Shown piece by piece: positions 1 through 5,360 of a stretch of DNA of 30,896 nucleotides (position 1 is the stretch's first letter; each line of letters opens with the position of its first letter). The notes beneath the pieces were generated by a model. It did no database searches, was not told the origin of the DNA, and saw only the letters and a list, made by a program, of their open reading frames with translations. The stretch comes from a virus. The stretch spans positions 1-30,896 of IMG/VR virus record IMGVR_UViG_3300010430_000332; one strand, 5' to 3'. The translations under genes and the position numbers were made by a program.

Positions 1-108
1 AAGGTTGAGCAAGAGTTTTATTGTTCATTTGAAGCAGCGGTGTCGGGCGCATACTTTGCTAAGCAATTGAAGGCTGCAGATACAGAGGATCGTATCTATG
101 ACTTTCCT
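1..108. repeat. Terminal direct repeat, left copy (contig circularity)
   Basis: Bases 1-108 are identical to 30789-30896. The repeat lies wholly inside the terminase large-subunit reading frame and joining the copies keeps that frame. This is what a circular or circularly permuted genome looks like after linear assembly. Physical terminal repeats of phages normally lie outside late coding genes, so this is probably an assembly overlap and not a packaging repeat. Confidence 0.95.
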
Positions 109-681
109 ATTGATACTAGCAAGCCTGTCCATACTTATTGGGATTTGGGATATAATGATGCAACATCAATCTGGTTCGCTCAAGAAACAAAAGAAGGCAT
201 CAAGGTTATCAATTATTATGAAAATAGATTGGAAGATATTCCTCATTTCATTAATTATATTCACGATTTCCGGTCTAATCATAACATTGTTTATGGAACG
301 CATTTCGCACCGCACGATGGAAGGAAGCATGATCATGTTACGGGGCGTACCCTTGTTGAACGGTGTAGAGATTTAGGGTTAAATTTTAGAGTACTTAAGC
401 GCATTAATAATAAAGCCCACGCTATTGAGATTGGGCGAAGTGAATTTGGTAAAATGCATTTTCATAAGACAAGATGTAAACGTGGATTAGATTGTTTGCG
501 TGAATATCATGCTAAATTTAATGAAGGAATGGGCATTTACTCATCAGAACCTGAACATAACTGGGCATCTCATGGTGCTGATGCTTATCTTTATATGGCT
601 CAAGCGATTCAAGAAGGTCAGTCTAAGATTAAGAGCGGTCAAGTGTTGCAAAATAGAGTGAATGCGGGGTCAATGTGGTAG
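1..681 (+). CDS. Terminase large subunit, C-terminal part (5'-truncated by window edge)
   Basis: C-terminal 226 residues of the ATP-driven DNA-packaging motor, carrying the RNase H-like nuclease that cuts concatemeric DNA. The frame is open from base 1 and continues in phase from the gene at the other end of the window: 654 nt there (30135-30788) plus 681 nt here give 444 residues. Seen here: the nuclease-type motif YWDLGYNDATS with Asp at about residues 266 and 271 of the joined protein, a middle segment with HFAPHDGR and the late SHGADAYLYMA motif, which supplies the third acidic residue in the family. It ends in TAG, followed by a dyad and then convergent minus-strand genes. An internal GTG at 40 is not a real start. 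The assignment to the terminase family is firm; the packaging mode (cos, pac or terminal repeat) cannot be read from it. Confidence 0.93.
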   Translation, partial: KVEQEFYCSFEAAVSGAYFAKQLKAADTEDRIYDFPIDTSKPVHTYWDLGYNDATSIWFAQETKEGIKVINYYENRLEDIPHFINYIHDFRSNHNIVYGTHFAPHDGRKHDHVTGRTLVERCRDLGLNFRVLKRINNKAHAIEIGRSEFGKMHFHKTRCKRGLDCLREYHAKFNEGMGIYSSEPEHNWASHGADAYLYMAQAIQEGQSKIKSGQVLQNRVNAGSMW

Positions 682-682
682 A

Positions 683-745
683 TAGGGTGGTAATCAAGTT
701 GTTCAAGGATTGCCGATAGGAGACAAGAGGATGACCACCACCCTA
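683..745. terminator. Long-loop inverted repeat between convergent terL and SSB genes
   Basis: TAGGGTGGT (683-691) and ACCACCCTA (737-745) are perfect 9-bp inverted arms separated by 45 bases. The element fills the gap between the stop of terL (681) and the stop of the convergent SSB gene (756). There is no T-tract on either side, so it is not a classic intrinsic terminator. It could slow or block converging transcription, or mark a packaging-related site next to terL. Low certainty on function. Confidence 0.35.
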
Positions 746-755
746 ATTCAATGTA

Positions 756-1202
756 TCAGAAAGCTATATCATCGTCAAAAAACTTATCATCTTTTTTCTC
801 TTCTTTAGCTTCTTTGGAATAAGGGACAAAATCTTCTACATTAGCACGCATTCTTTTGTTCCCGTCTTTATTTTCGTATTCCTCACCTGCTGTCATGCAT
901 TGTCCAGACATGTCGGTAAGTTCTTCTTCAGGAATATCACCTTTTTCGTACCATTCAGGTTTTTCAATAGAGGCACAAAAGTTTTTAACCTTCCACATCA
1001 TCTTATCTGTGAATACTAGCCATGATTTTGCATAACGAGATGCTCCATTTTTGTCCCATAGCTTTAAATCTAGAACAAGCATGTCATTTCCAGCTTTAGA
1101 AACAGCTGTTTTTGCTTCTTTAATTTGAAAATCACATTTCCCGTATTCAAATGTTGGATTCATTTTATCTAAATCCTCTTCACTTACTGGTGTAAATTGC
1201 AT
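756..1202 (-). CDS. Phage single-stranded DNA-binding protein (DUF669-like) with bacterial SSB-type acidic tip
   Basis: 148 residues. The N-terminal part, with a KAGNDMLVLDLKLWD stretch, reads like the OB-fold ssDNA-binding proteins of phage recombination modules (DUF669-like). Residues 127-148 form a charged Lys/Glu/Asp linker ending in DDDIAF, nearly the DDDIPF tip that bacterial SSB uses to recruit host repair and restart proteins. It is the last gene of the leftward operon. Its ATG shares one base with the TAA of the upstream micro-gene, whose 3' end holds the AAGGAG ribosome site, so translation is probably coupled. Known biology: Sak4 recombinases usually sit beside an SSB partner, and a Sak4-like ATPase lies four genes upstream. 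The SSB role is well supported by tail and context; the exact Pfam family is my inference. Confidence 0.75.
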   Translation of the reverse strand: MQFTPVSEEDLDKMNPTFEYGKCDFQIKEAKTAVSKAGNDMLVLDLKLWDKNGASRYAKSWLVFTDKMMWKVKNFCASIEKPEWYEKGDIPEEELTDMSGQCMTAGEEYENKDGNKRMRANVEDFVPYSKEAKEEKKDDKFFDDDIAF

Positions 1203-1285
1203 TATTTTTTCTCCTTCCAGTTTAAATATTTAGCATAAAGTGCAGCACCTACTACCATCCCTATTGCTACAAATAAAATTGTCAT
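1202..1285 (-). CDS. 27-residue membrane micro-protein
   Basis: A short frame from ATG (1285-1283) to TAA (1204-1202) encoding 27 residues. Residues 2-18 are hydrophobic (TILFVAIGMVVGAALYA), followed by a basic tail ending in KEKK, so one membrane span with the charged end probably cytoplasmic. A strong AAGGAG lies 8 nt before the ATG. The ATG overlaps the TGA of the preceding gene (ATGA) and its stop overlaps the SSB start (TAATG), the same tight coupling as the rest of the operon, which is the best evidence that it is translated. Function unknown; it does not match a family I recognise. Confidence 0.6.
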   Translation of the reverse strand: MTILFVAIGMVVGAALYAKYLNWKEKK

Positions 1286-1476
1286 TTTAGCTTCTCCTTT
1301 TCTAATTGTTCTGCCAAGTTTTCAGTAATAACAACCTTTGGAGGTTCTTCGTTCTGCAATCCTTGACCCTCGGCATTCCCCATATTGAGGAAATCTGTCA
1401 CGTCTTCGTATTTATCAGTATGCATACGCTGATATCGAACACCTTTAATCTCTATTACTTCTGGCATATCATCCAT
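1282..1476 (-). CDS. Hypothetical 64-residue protein of the leftward operon
   Basis: I do not recognise this protein. The chosen start is the ATG at 1476 (MDDMPEVIEIKGVRYQR), preceded by AGGGA at a 7-nt distance. An upstream ATG would add 10 residues (starting at 1506) but has no better ribosome site and would deepen the overlap. The segment VIEIKGVRYQRMHTDKYEDVTDF could form a short beta strand and helix, and the C-terminus is acidic then Lys-rich. It overlaps the 3' end of the upstream membrane-protein gene by 22 bp and the following micro-gene by 4 bp. Likely an accessory early protein. Confidence 0.6.
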   Translation of the reverse strand: MDDMPEVIEIKGVRYQRMHTDKYEDVTDFLNMGNAEGQGLQNEEPPKVVITENLAEQLEKEKLK

Positions 1477-1682
1477 ATGATTGTCCCTACTGTTGATAAG
1501 CACCACCCATAAATGAAATATTTGAACTTATCTTTAAAAGAAAGCAATTCTATTAAGTTCTCTTCTGGCTTTATGGGAATTAATTGTCCTTTTTTAAAGT
1601 CATGTTCACCAGCGGGAATTTTAAAACCCGGTGGGATTCTTAATTTACCTTCATAGAATTCAAAATCTACGTGTTCTTTCAT
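1455..1682 (-). CDS. Small protein with C-terminal membrane anchor
   Basis: 75 residues. The N-terminal 50 are soluble, with the Pro/Gly-rich stretch RIPPGFKIPAGEHDF. Residues 54-73 (YFIYGWCLSTVGTIIWMIC) form one hydrophobic span that ends at the C-terminus, so a tail-anchored topology is likely. The ATG overlaps the TGA of the Sak4-like gene (ATGA), pointing to coupled translation. No family recognised. Possible roles include membrane tethering of the recombination machinery or a host-takeover function, but nothing in the sequence decides this. Confidence 0.65.
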   Translation of the reverse strand: MKEHVDFEFYEGKLRIPPGFKIPAGEHDFKKGQLIPIKPEENLIELLSFKDKFKYFIYGWCLSTVGTIIWMICQK

Positions 1683-2521
1683 ACTTCAATCCTCTTTTTA
1701 AGTTGATCAATCCATGCCTGGATCTTTTCTTTAGGCATTTCTTCTAAAGAGGCTGATTCAGATTTATCTAATCCTTTTTTGATGTACTCACCATCAACTT
1801 TAAGAATCTCGAACAGCTTTTTGATAGCGTTGACTTGCTCTTCAGTTGCCAAGGCTTGCGGGGCTGCATCTTTTTCCAAGATTTCTCTTCCGTATCTTTT
1901 TGCCACTTCATCGTAGCTAAACTCAAATCTTTCATATTCTTCCAATCCTTTGATTCGTGATTTGCGAACGTATCCCATTCTCTTCTTACCTTCTTTTTTA
2001 ATCTCAACCATAAGATCAAAAAGGTAAGGGAGTTTTTTATAACCGTCAGCTACCTGGCCGATGACTTCCATTTTACCACCATATTCATTTTTGGCATGAG
2101 CAGTAAAGATGACATTCATATCTAAGCGCATAATCAAGTTTAGAAGATGTTTCATTTGTTTGTTAGCTTCACCGTAGTGACGACCAAATTCATTTCCCAC
2201 TTTCTTTTCAGCACTTTCAATAAGGGAGTTGTAAACTACAGTTACTGGATCAATGATTAATGTTTTAAACTCATGCTTTTCAGTAAGGAGCGCTTTTACT
2301 TCTTTTAAGATTTCATCAAAGTCTTGAGACTGAAATATTGCACCTTCTTGATCTTCAAGCATATGTGTATATTGATCGTGCTCAGCACCACGCTCTGTAT
2401 CAATAAGATAAGGACGTGGGAACTGAATAGCAGCTGTTGTTTTACCAGCGCCTGCTTCTCCAAAGAATAAAGCTTTAAGACGCTTCTCGATTGTTGTTGG
2501 TTTTTTACCGCGTAATGGCAT
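1679..2521 (-). CDS. Sak4-like RecA-fold recombination ATPase (AAA_24 type)
   Basis: 280 residues from the ATG at 2521. An upstream start at 2551 is possible, but the internal ATG has AAGGA at a good distance and overlaps the previous stop by one base. The ATP-binding core is clear: Walker A GEAGAGKTT at residues 21-29, an early acidic LIDTERGAE segment, and Walker B TLIIDPVT with Asp91. Further conserved-looking blocks are FTAHAKNE and the VRKSR segment. The last 60 residues are helical and charged. Phage proteins of this architecture are Sak4-type single-strand annealing/recombinase ATPases, which work with a phage SSB; one is encoded at the end of the same operon. Other P-loop RecA-like phage ATPases are possible alternatives. 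Family call strong, biochemical role inferred. Confidence 0.82.
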   Translation of the reverse strand: MPLRGKKPTTIEKRLKALFFGEAGAGKTTAAIQFPRPYLIDTERGAEHDQYTHMLEDQEGAIFQSQDFDEILKEVKALLTEKHEFKTLIIDPVTVVYNSLIESAEKKVGNEFGRHYGEANKQMKHLLNLIMRLDMNVIFTAHAKNEYGGKMEVIGQVADGYKKLPYLFDLMVEIKKEGKKRMGYVRKSRIKGLEEYERFEFSYDEVAKRYGREILEKDAAPQALATEEQVNAIKKLFEILKVDGEYIKKGLDKSESASLEEMPKEKIQAWIDQLKKRIEV

Positions 2522-2718
2522 TAAATTTTTCCTTGTTTTTGATATGCACAATAAAGATAAAGCAATTTGTTGTATTGTTTTATTTCCATTTCACGTGCAT
2601 GTATATTTGTATTTCTGATTACGTGAGACGATGGTAATTCAATGGCATCACAGATATCATTCATTGGTATTCCTCGTCTCAATAGTTCTAGCAAAATCCT
2701 TCTTGCTGCATTCTTCAT
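2521..2718 (-). CDS. Small HTH-like protein upstream of the recombinase
   Basis: 65 residues if translation starts at the ATG at 2718, which has GGAG 6 nt upstream; the ATG at 2730 lacks a ribosome site. The segment from about residues 14-36 (RRGIPMNDICDAIELPSSHVIR) has the pattern of a helix-turn-helix: a helix, a short turn, then a second helix beginning IELPSSHV. The C-terminus is aromatic and basic (YNKLLYLYCAYQKQGK). It is a candidate DNA-binding regulator or recombination accessory factor. The stop overlaps the start of the Sak4-like gene by one base. Function not established. Confidence 0.6.
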   Translation of the reverse strand: MKNAARRILLELLRRGIPMNDICDAIELPSSHVIRNTNIHAREMEIKQYNKLLYLYCAYQKQGKI

Positions 2719-2737
2719 TTTATTCTCCATAAGGGAA

Positions 2738-2751
2738 GGCCCCGGAGGGCC
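2738..2751 (-). other. Very stable UNCG-type hairpin in the leftward transcript
   Basis: On the minus strand the bases read GGCCC-TCCG-GGGCC: a 5-bp all-G/C stem closed by a C(UCCG)G loop, the UNCG class known for exceptional stability. It lies between the stop of the 148-residue gene (2765) and the start at 2718. It is followed by TTCCCTT and not by a long T-run, so it is more likely an mRNA-stability, processing or leaky-attenuation element than a full terminator. Confidence 0.5.
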
Positions 2752-2764
2752 AACACCGTGTCGG

Positions 2765-3211
2765 TTAGTTCCAAACGTTAACGTTCATTTGATTAAGTGC
2801 ACGTGCTCGAGCTGCTTGATCAGCAAAATAAGCTGCTTCCACATCATCGAGATCACGACCATATTGTTTGCTGTATTCTTCTTCAAGAATCTCATCAAGC
2901 TCATTTAGAAGTGATGTGCTATCTAAAAAAGTTGTTTCTATATATTCCGAGATATCCGTAATCTTCATTTTATTATCCTCCTTGATTTCAGTAATAAGAC
3001 CTTCCAGGTCCAAATCAGACAAAAATTCGTTAGCATCATAAAACCCTGCTCGAATTGCTGCCCATCCACATGCAACAATCTCTTTTGATGAGAGATCATT
3101 AACACAAGACGCTCCACGCTGATCGACAACCCATGCTGCAAAATCATTAAGCCATTGTTTAGCTTGATTTCGCTCTGATTGTCTAGCTTCAATTGATGTG
3201 TAAAGTTTCAT
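2765..3211 (-). CDS. Hypothetical acidic protein, first gene behind the operator-controlled promoter
   Basis: 148 residues, not recognised. Start ATG at 3211 has AGGAGA 8 nt upstream. The N-terminal half (ERNQAKQWLNDFAAWVVDQR, then a CGWAAIRAGFYDANEFL segment) looks all-helical with a Trp/Ala-rich core. The C-terminal half is strongly acidic (ELDEILEEEYSK). An internal ATG near residue 81 (MKITDISEYIE) is preceded by AAGGAGGA and might give a second, shorter product of about 68 residues. It is the first gene after the promoter at 3244-3272, so it should be among the earliest and most abundant leftward products. No function assigned. Confidence 0.65.
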   Translation of the reverse strand: MKLYTSIEARQSERNQAKQWLNDFAAWVVDQRGASCVNDLSSKEIVACGWAAIRAGFYDANEFLSDLDLEGLITEIKEDNKMKITDISEYIETTFLDSTSLLNELDEILEEEYSKQYGRDLDDVEAAYFADQAARARALNQMNVNVWN

Positions 3212-3243
3212 TGTTCTGTCTCCTGTTTTCGTTGAACAGTTTT

Positions 3244-3272
3244 AATCTACACGTCTTCGACTTATATGTCAA
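3244..3272 (-). promoter_or_regulatory. Leftward promoter for the 148-residue gene and recombination operon
   Basis: On the minus strand a perfect -35 TTGACA (3272-3267), a 17-bp spacer and -10 TAGATT (3249-3244). It sits in the last codons of the upstream HTH gene and reads into the gene starting at 3211 after a leader of about 25-30 nt. The -35 is embedded in the dyad at 3259-3275, so binding there would block RNA polymerase. Confidence 0.6.
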
Positions 3273-3275
3273 GTG
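3259..3275. promoter_or_regulatory. Operator-like dyad, copy 1
   Basis: Minus-strand reading CACTTGACATATAAGTC, with inverted ends ACTT/AAGT. It matches the dyad at 6079-6095 at 14 of 17 positions. In both places the promoter -35 occupies the same position inside the dyad. It also encodes the C-terminal residues ALDI of the HTH protein, its proposed ligand. Confidence 0.5.
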
Positions 3276-3486
3276 CTTTTGGATAAAATTCTCTGAAGCT
3301 TACGATATGCGGGTATAGGGCTTGTAATTGTAGTGCACGAAGGGGTGGTACGCGTCTTTTTCCTTCTGCCCAACTTTGCACGGTACCCCCTGCAATCTTG
3401 AGTTTAGCGGCTAATTTAAGTTGGCTACCAGCTTCTCTGATGGCCTTTCTAGTTAATGTTGAATGTTCGTTAAGATTGACTTCCAA
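3262..3486 (-). CDS. Cro/YdaS-like helix-turn-helix regulator (TTG start)
   Basis: 74 residues. Residues 17-50 (from REAGSQLKLAAKLKI through GGTVQSWAEGKRRVPPLRAL) form a typical Cro/YdaS-type helix-turn-helix: the QLKLAAKL helix, a short turn, then the recognition helix around TVQSWAEGKR. The start is TTG at 3486, set by an AAAGGAG 7 nt upstream with no better ATG; weak start codons are common for regulators kept at low level. It is the first leftward gene, transcribed from the promoter at 3516-3545. It probably represses early promoters, its own included, by binding the dyads described here. No second repressor or integrase is seen, so there is no evidence for a full lysogeny switch. Fold call strong; targets inferred from position. 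Confidence 0.75.
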   Translation of the reverse strand: MEVNLNEHSTLTRKAIREAGSQLKLAAKLKIAGGTVQSWAEGKRRVPPLRALQLQALYPHIVSFREFYPKALDI

Positions 3487-3515
3487 TTTAATTCTCCTTT
3501 ATTAGAATAGGCCCA

Positions 3516-3545
3516 ATTGTATACGCCAATGGCTTGCCTTGTCAA
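3516..3545 (-). promoter_or_regulatory. Leftward promoter of the regulator gene
   Basis: Minus strand: perfect -35 TTGACA (3545-3540) with -10 TACAAT (3521-3516) after 18 bp; TATACA (3523-3518, 16 bp) is an overlapping alternative. The spacer contains the perfect odd palindrome GCCAATGGC (3525-3533), a possible operator. The TTG start of the HTH gene follows about 25 nt after the expected transcription start. Confidence 0.6.
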
Positions 3546-3562
3546 TAAAAGAATGCTATGGT
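3534..3562 (+). promoter_or_regulatory. Candidate rightward promoter overlapping the leftward one
   Basis: Plus strand: TTGCCT (3534-3539), a 17-bp spacer, then TATGGT (3557-3562) with an extended -10 TGC just before it. The hexamers are weaker than those of the leftward promoter. The two promoters overlap face to face, so their polymerases exclude one another. It would drive the replication-initiator operon at 3614 with a leader of about 45 nt. Confidence 0.4.
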
Positions 3563-3613
3563 TGTTTTTCGTCTAACAAAAGCTCAGGGTTTGAGCGCAC
3601 AAGGAGTATATAT

Positions 3614-4501
3614 ATGTCTGTAAAAGCGATGGCATGGGCGTGGGAACAGGATACTACGCCAAATGAGACTTTAGTTCTTCTTTCACTAGCTGATCACGCT
3701 AACCAAGATTTTGAATGTTGGCCAAAAACTAAAACATTAGAAAAAAAGACCAAGTTAACTCAGCGATCTATTTTTAGATTATTGAAAGCACTTGAGGAAA
3801 AAAACATCATCAAAAGGTGTAAACAATTTGACCAAAGAGGGAGTAAAATTCAGAACAAATATTTAATTTTACACCCCGATGTACCGTGCACGAATGTCAG
3901 TACCCATATGACACAGTGTCATGACCCTAGTGACACAGTGACACCCCCCCTCCTGACACAGTGTCATATCTATAATAGGAAGAACCATCATAAAGAACCA
4001 TCAATAGAATCCGGCAAACCTTCGAAGAAGGATTTGGTGTCTGAAATTTTTGAATATTGGCAAGAGGTATTGAATCACCATGGGTCAAAACTTGACCAGA
4101 ATAGAAGCACTCATATTGAGCGAGTGTTTAAGCTGGGATATGACAAGTTTGATTGTTTTTTGGCCATTCGAGGATGTAAGGCGAGCAAGTGGCATATGGG
4201 TGATAACCCCCAGAATAAGAAATACGACGATTTGGGATTGATATTTCGCAATGCTGAGAAGATTGAGAAGTTTATCAAGAGCTCAGGTGTATTGATCCCG
4301 AAAGAAGCAAAACATCCCAAGACAGCATTCAAGGCATGCTTTGAAGAGGAGCCGGCTGGGATTTTATTTGTGATCAAAGAAAGGATTAAGGCGAAGTTTG
4401 ACGGGGACTGGAATAAATTTGCAGCGTTGCCTGGCAACAAGCAGTGGATTGCATTTGAGTCGATTTATAAACATTCAATGGCACAAGTGATGCCAGTATA
4501 G
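3614..4501 (+). CDS. Helix-turn-helix replication initiator (O-like), with iterons inside the gene
   Basis: 295 residues from the ATG at 3614, chosen because AAGGAG lies 7 nt upstream; a TTG at 3539 in the same frame overlaps the promoters and is rejected. Residues about 14-70 (NETLVLLSLADHANQDFECW, then a TLEKKTKLTQRSIFRLLKAL segment) form the winged HTH typical of phage replication proteins (HTH_36 type). Residues about 92-118 are a low-complexity linker with repeated TQCH, encoded by the iteron array. The C-terminal domain from about residue 135 contains EIFEYWQEVLNHHGSKLD and an FRNAEKIEKFI segment, as in O-like or DnaD-like initiators that load host helicase. It heads the rightward early operon. 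No helicase, loader or polymerase gene follows, so host replisome recruitment is inferred. Confidence 0.75.
   Translation: MSVKAMAWAWEQDTTPNETLVLLSLADHANQDFECWPKTKTLEKKTKLTQRSIFRLLKALEEKNIIKRCKQFDQRGSKIQNKYLILHPDVPCTNVSTHMTQCHDPSDTVTPPLLTQCHIYNRKNHHKEPSIESGKPSKKDLVSEIFEYWQEVLNHHGSKLDQNRSTHIERVFKLGYDKFDCFLAIRGCKASKWHMGDNPQNKKYDDLGLIFRNAEKIEKFIKSSGVLIPKEAKHPKTAFKACFEEEPAGILFVIKERIKAKFDGDWNKFAALPGNKQWIAFESIYKHSMAQVMPV
3887..3966. repeat. Iteron array, putative replication origin inside the initiator gene
   Basis: Four copies of a 13-bp dyad: 3909-3921 and 3954-3966 are TGACACAGTGTCA (perfect inverted repeats about a central A), 3931-3943 is TGACACAGTGACA, and 3887-3899 is a degenerate TGCACGAATGTCA. 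Starts are spaced 22, 22 and 23 bp, about two helical turns, so an initiator would meet all copies on one DNA face. The arrangement is that of lambda ori inside the O gene. A modestly A+T-rich stretch follows the last copy. Confidence 0.72.
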
Positions 4502-4511
4502 GAGAGAAGAG

Positions 4512-4877
4512 ATGAAAGAAGACGATTTTAGTGGAAATTTTGGTGATCCTGAGCCAGATCGATATACCTGTGACTACATGCTGATGAGCAAACAGAAGTG
4601 TGGGAAGGATTCAGTGTTGGGTATTCCAAAGTTCAAGGGACCTTCACGAGGACGTCAACCAAATGAATTTAGGCATGCTTGTGAAATCCACCGACATCTC
4701 TATGTTGAGCGTGACTGGCGTGAAGACATGCTTGATCAGCGCATGAAGGAAGACAAAGAGCGATTACTTGAAATGTTTGGATCTGAGAAAGTGAAAATAA
4801 TGAACGGATATGAGAAAATGCGAGCCCTGCTCGGCTCTCTGCCAAAAGCACTAAATTCAATTGTGAGGAAACCATGA
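4512..4877 (+). CDS. Hypothetical protein with Cys/His pairs
   Basis: 121 residues, not recognised. Start ATG at 4512 has AGGAGAG upstream, overlapping the initiator stop. The N-terminal half has Cys at about residues 20 and 30, then HACEIHRHLYVERDW near residue 55-70. This Cys/His set could bind zinc in the manner of small phage HNH-like or zinc-finger proteins, but the spacing is not a textbook motif. The C-terminal half is helical and charged (LDQRMKEDKERLLEMF). It shares the ATGA overlap with the next gene, so it belongs to the rightward early operon. Confidence 0.6.
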   Translation: MKEDDFSGNFGDPEPDRYTCDYMLMSKQKCGKDSVLGIPKFKGPSRGRQPNEFRHACEIHRHLYVERDWREDMLDQRMKEDKERLLEMFGSEKVKIMNGYEKMRALLGSLPKALNSIVRKP

Positions 4878-5080
4878 GTATATTTGACCATCCCTATGTC
4901 AAGCGAGCTGAGGATTTTGTCAATCTTCAGTCGGATCGTCCAAAAGATGATCTGTTTATTGTTTATGAGTTCGCTGTGTGGCTTTCCCATCAGATGGAAA
5001 CGCCTAAAGTCGATTCTAAGGTGGTTAGAATGCCCGTGGCTGCACGAAACCCCAAAATAGGTGGAAATGCATGGGGTTGA
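4874..5080 (+). CDS. Hypothetical 68-residue early protein
   Basis: Starts at the ATG overlapping the previous TGA (ATGA at 4874), with AGGAAA upstream. The N-terminal 45 residues (around YVKRAEDFVNLQSDR and LFIVYEFAVWLSHQM) look helical and amphipathic. The C-terminal 20 are basic and Pro/Gly-containing, possibly unstructured. No family recognised; operon position suggests a replication or host-takeover accessory. Confidence 0.55.
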   Translation: MSIFDHPYVKRAEDFVNLQSDRPKDDLFIVYEFAVWLSHQMETPKVDSKVVRMPVAARNPKIGGNAWG

Positions 5081-5107
5081 TGTTTTTTAACGTAAGGAGG
5101 GCCCAGG

Positions 5108-5257
5108 ATGGGTGAGTTTGTAATGATCCACTGCTGTGTATGTGGAGAAGAAATTGAAAGTTACTTTGTGATCTATAAACGTGACTCTGGAAATGAAAAG
5201 GTTAAGAAGCCTTATTGCAGCTTGAGCTGTATAAAAAATGAACAGGAGGATGAGTGA
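5108..5257 (+). CDS. 49-residue zinc-ribbon-like protein
   Basis: Encodes 49 residues: MGEFVMIHCCVCGEEIESYF at the N-terminus, then a basic middle and PYCSLSCIKNEQEDE. Two Cys clusters, C9/C10-x-C12 and C37-x3-C41, separated by about 24 residues, give a plausible four-Cys zinc ribbon or treble-clef knuckle. AAGGAGG at 5094-5100, 7 nt before the ATG, is an excellent ribosome site. Small zinc proteins of this size are frequent in early phage operons, often as nucleic-acid-binding or inhibitor proteins. The function here is unknown. Confidence 0.6.
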   Translation: MGEFVMIHCCVCGEEIESYFVIYKRDSGNEKVKKPYCSLSCIKNEQEDE

Positions 5258-5258
5258 G

Positions 5259-5360
5259 ATGGAAGATAATGTGCAAAATATCAAGATTTGTGAACATGAC
5301 GACGGAATCATATGCAAAAAAACGGAAAAAGGAGGAGTGATGGAAGATGAGCAAGCTTGA
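5259..5360 (+). CDS. 33-residue micro-protein (tentative)
   Basis: A short frame starting at ATG 5259, with AGGAGG 9 nt upstream inside the preceding gene; an in-frame ATG at 5250 overlaps the previous stop but lies too close to the ribosome site. Product: acidic and small, with two Cys (IKICEHDDGIICKK). It overlaps the nuclease gene by 14 bp. The ribosome site and position support it, but it could be only the leader of the next gene. Confidence 0.4.
   Translation: MEDNVQNIKICEHDDGIICKKTEKGGVMEDEQA

Noticed and set aside
1-108. Physical terminal repeat of the virion DNA
   Set aside because: The repeat lies within the terL coding frame and joins it perfectly, which is better explained by linear assembly of a circular or permuted genome.
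98-376. 92-codon plus-strand frame within terL
   Set aside because: Out-of-frame shadow of the terminase nuclease domain without a ribosome site or neighbours supporting it.
40-681. Independent gene starting at GTG 40
   Set aside because: The frame is open to base 1 and continues the terminase from the other end; the GTG is internal.
3539-3613. N-terminal extension of the replication initiator from TTG 3539
   Set aside because: It would start inside the overlapping promoters, while ATG 3614 has AAGGAG at 7 nt.
3887-3966. CRISPR-like array
   Set aside because: Units are 13 bp, palindromic and spaced about two helical turns inside a coding gene; no cas genes. They fit iterons.
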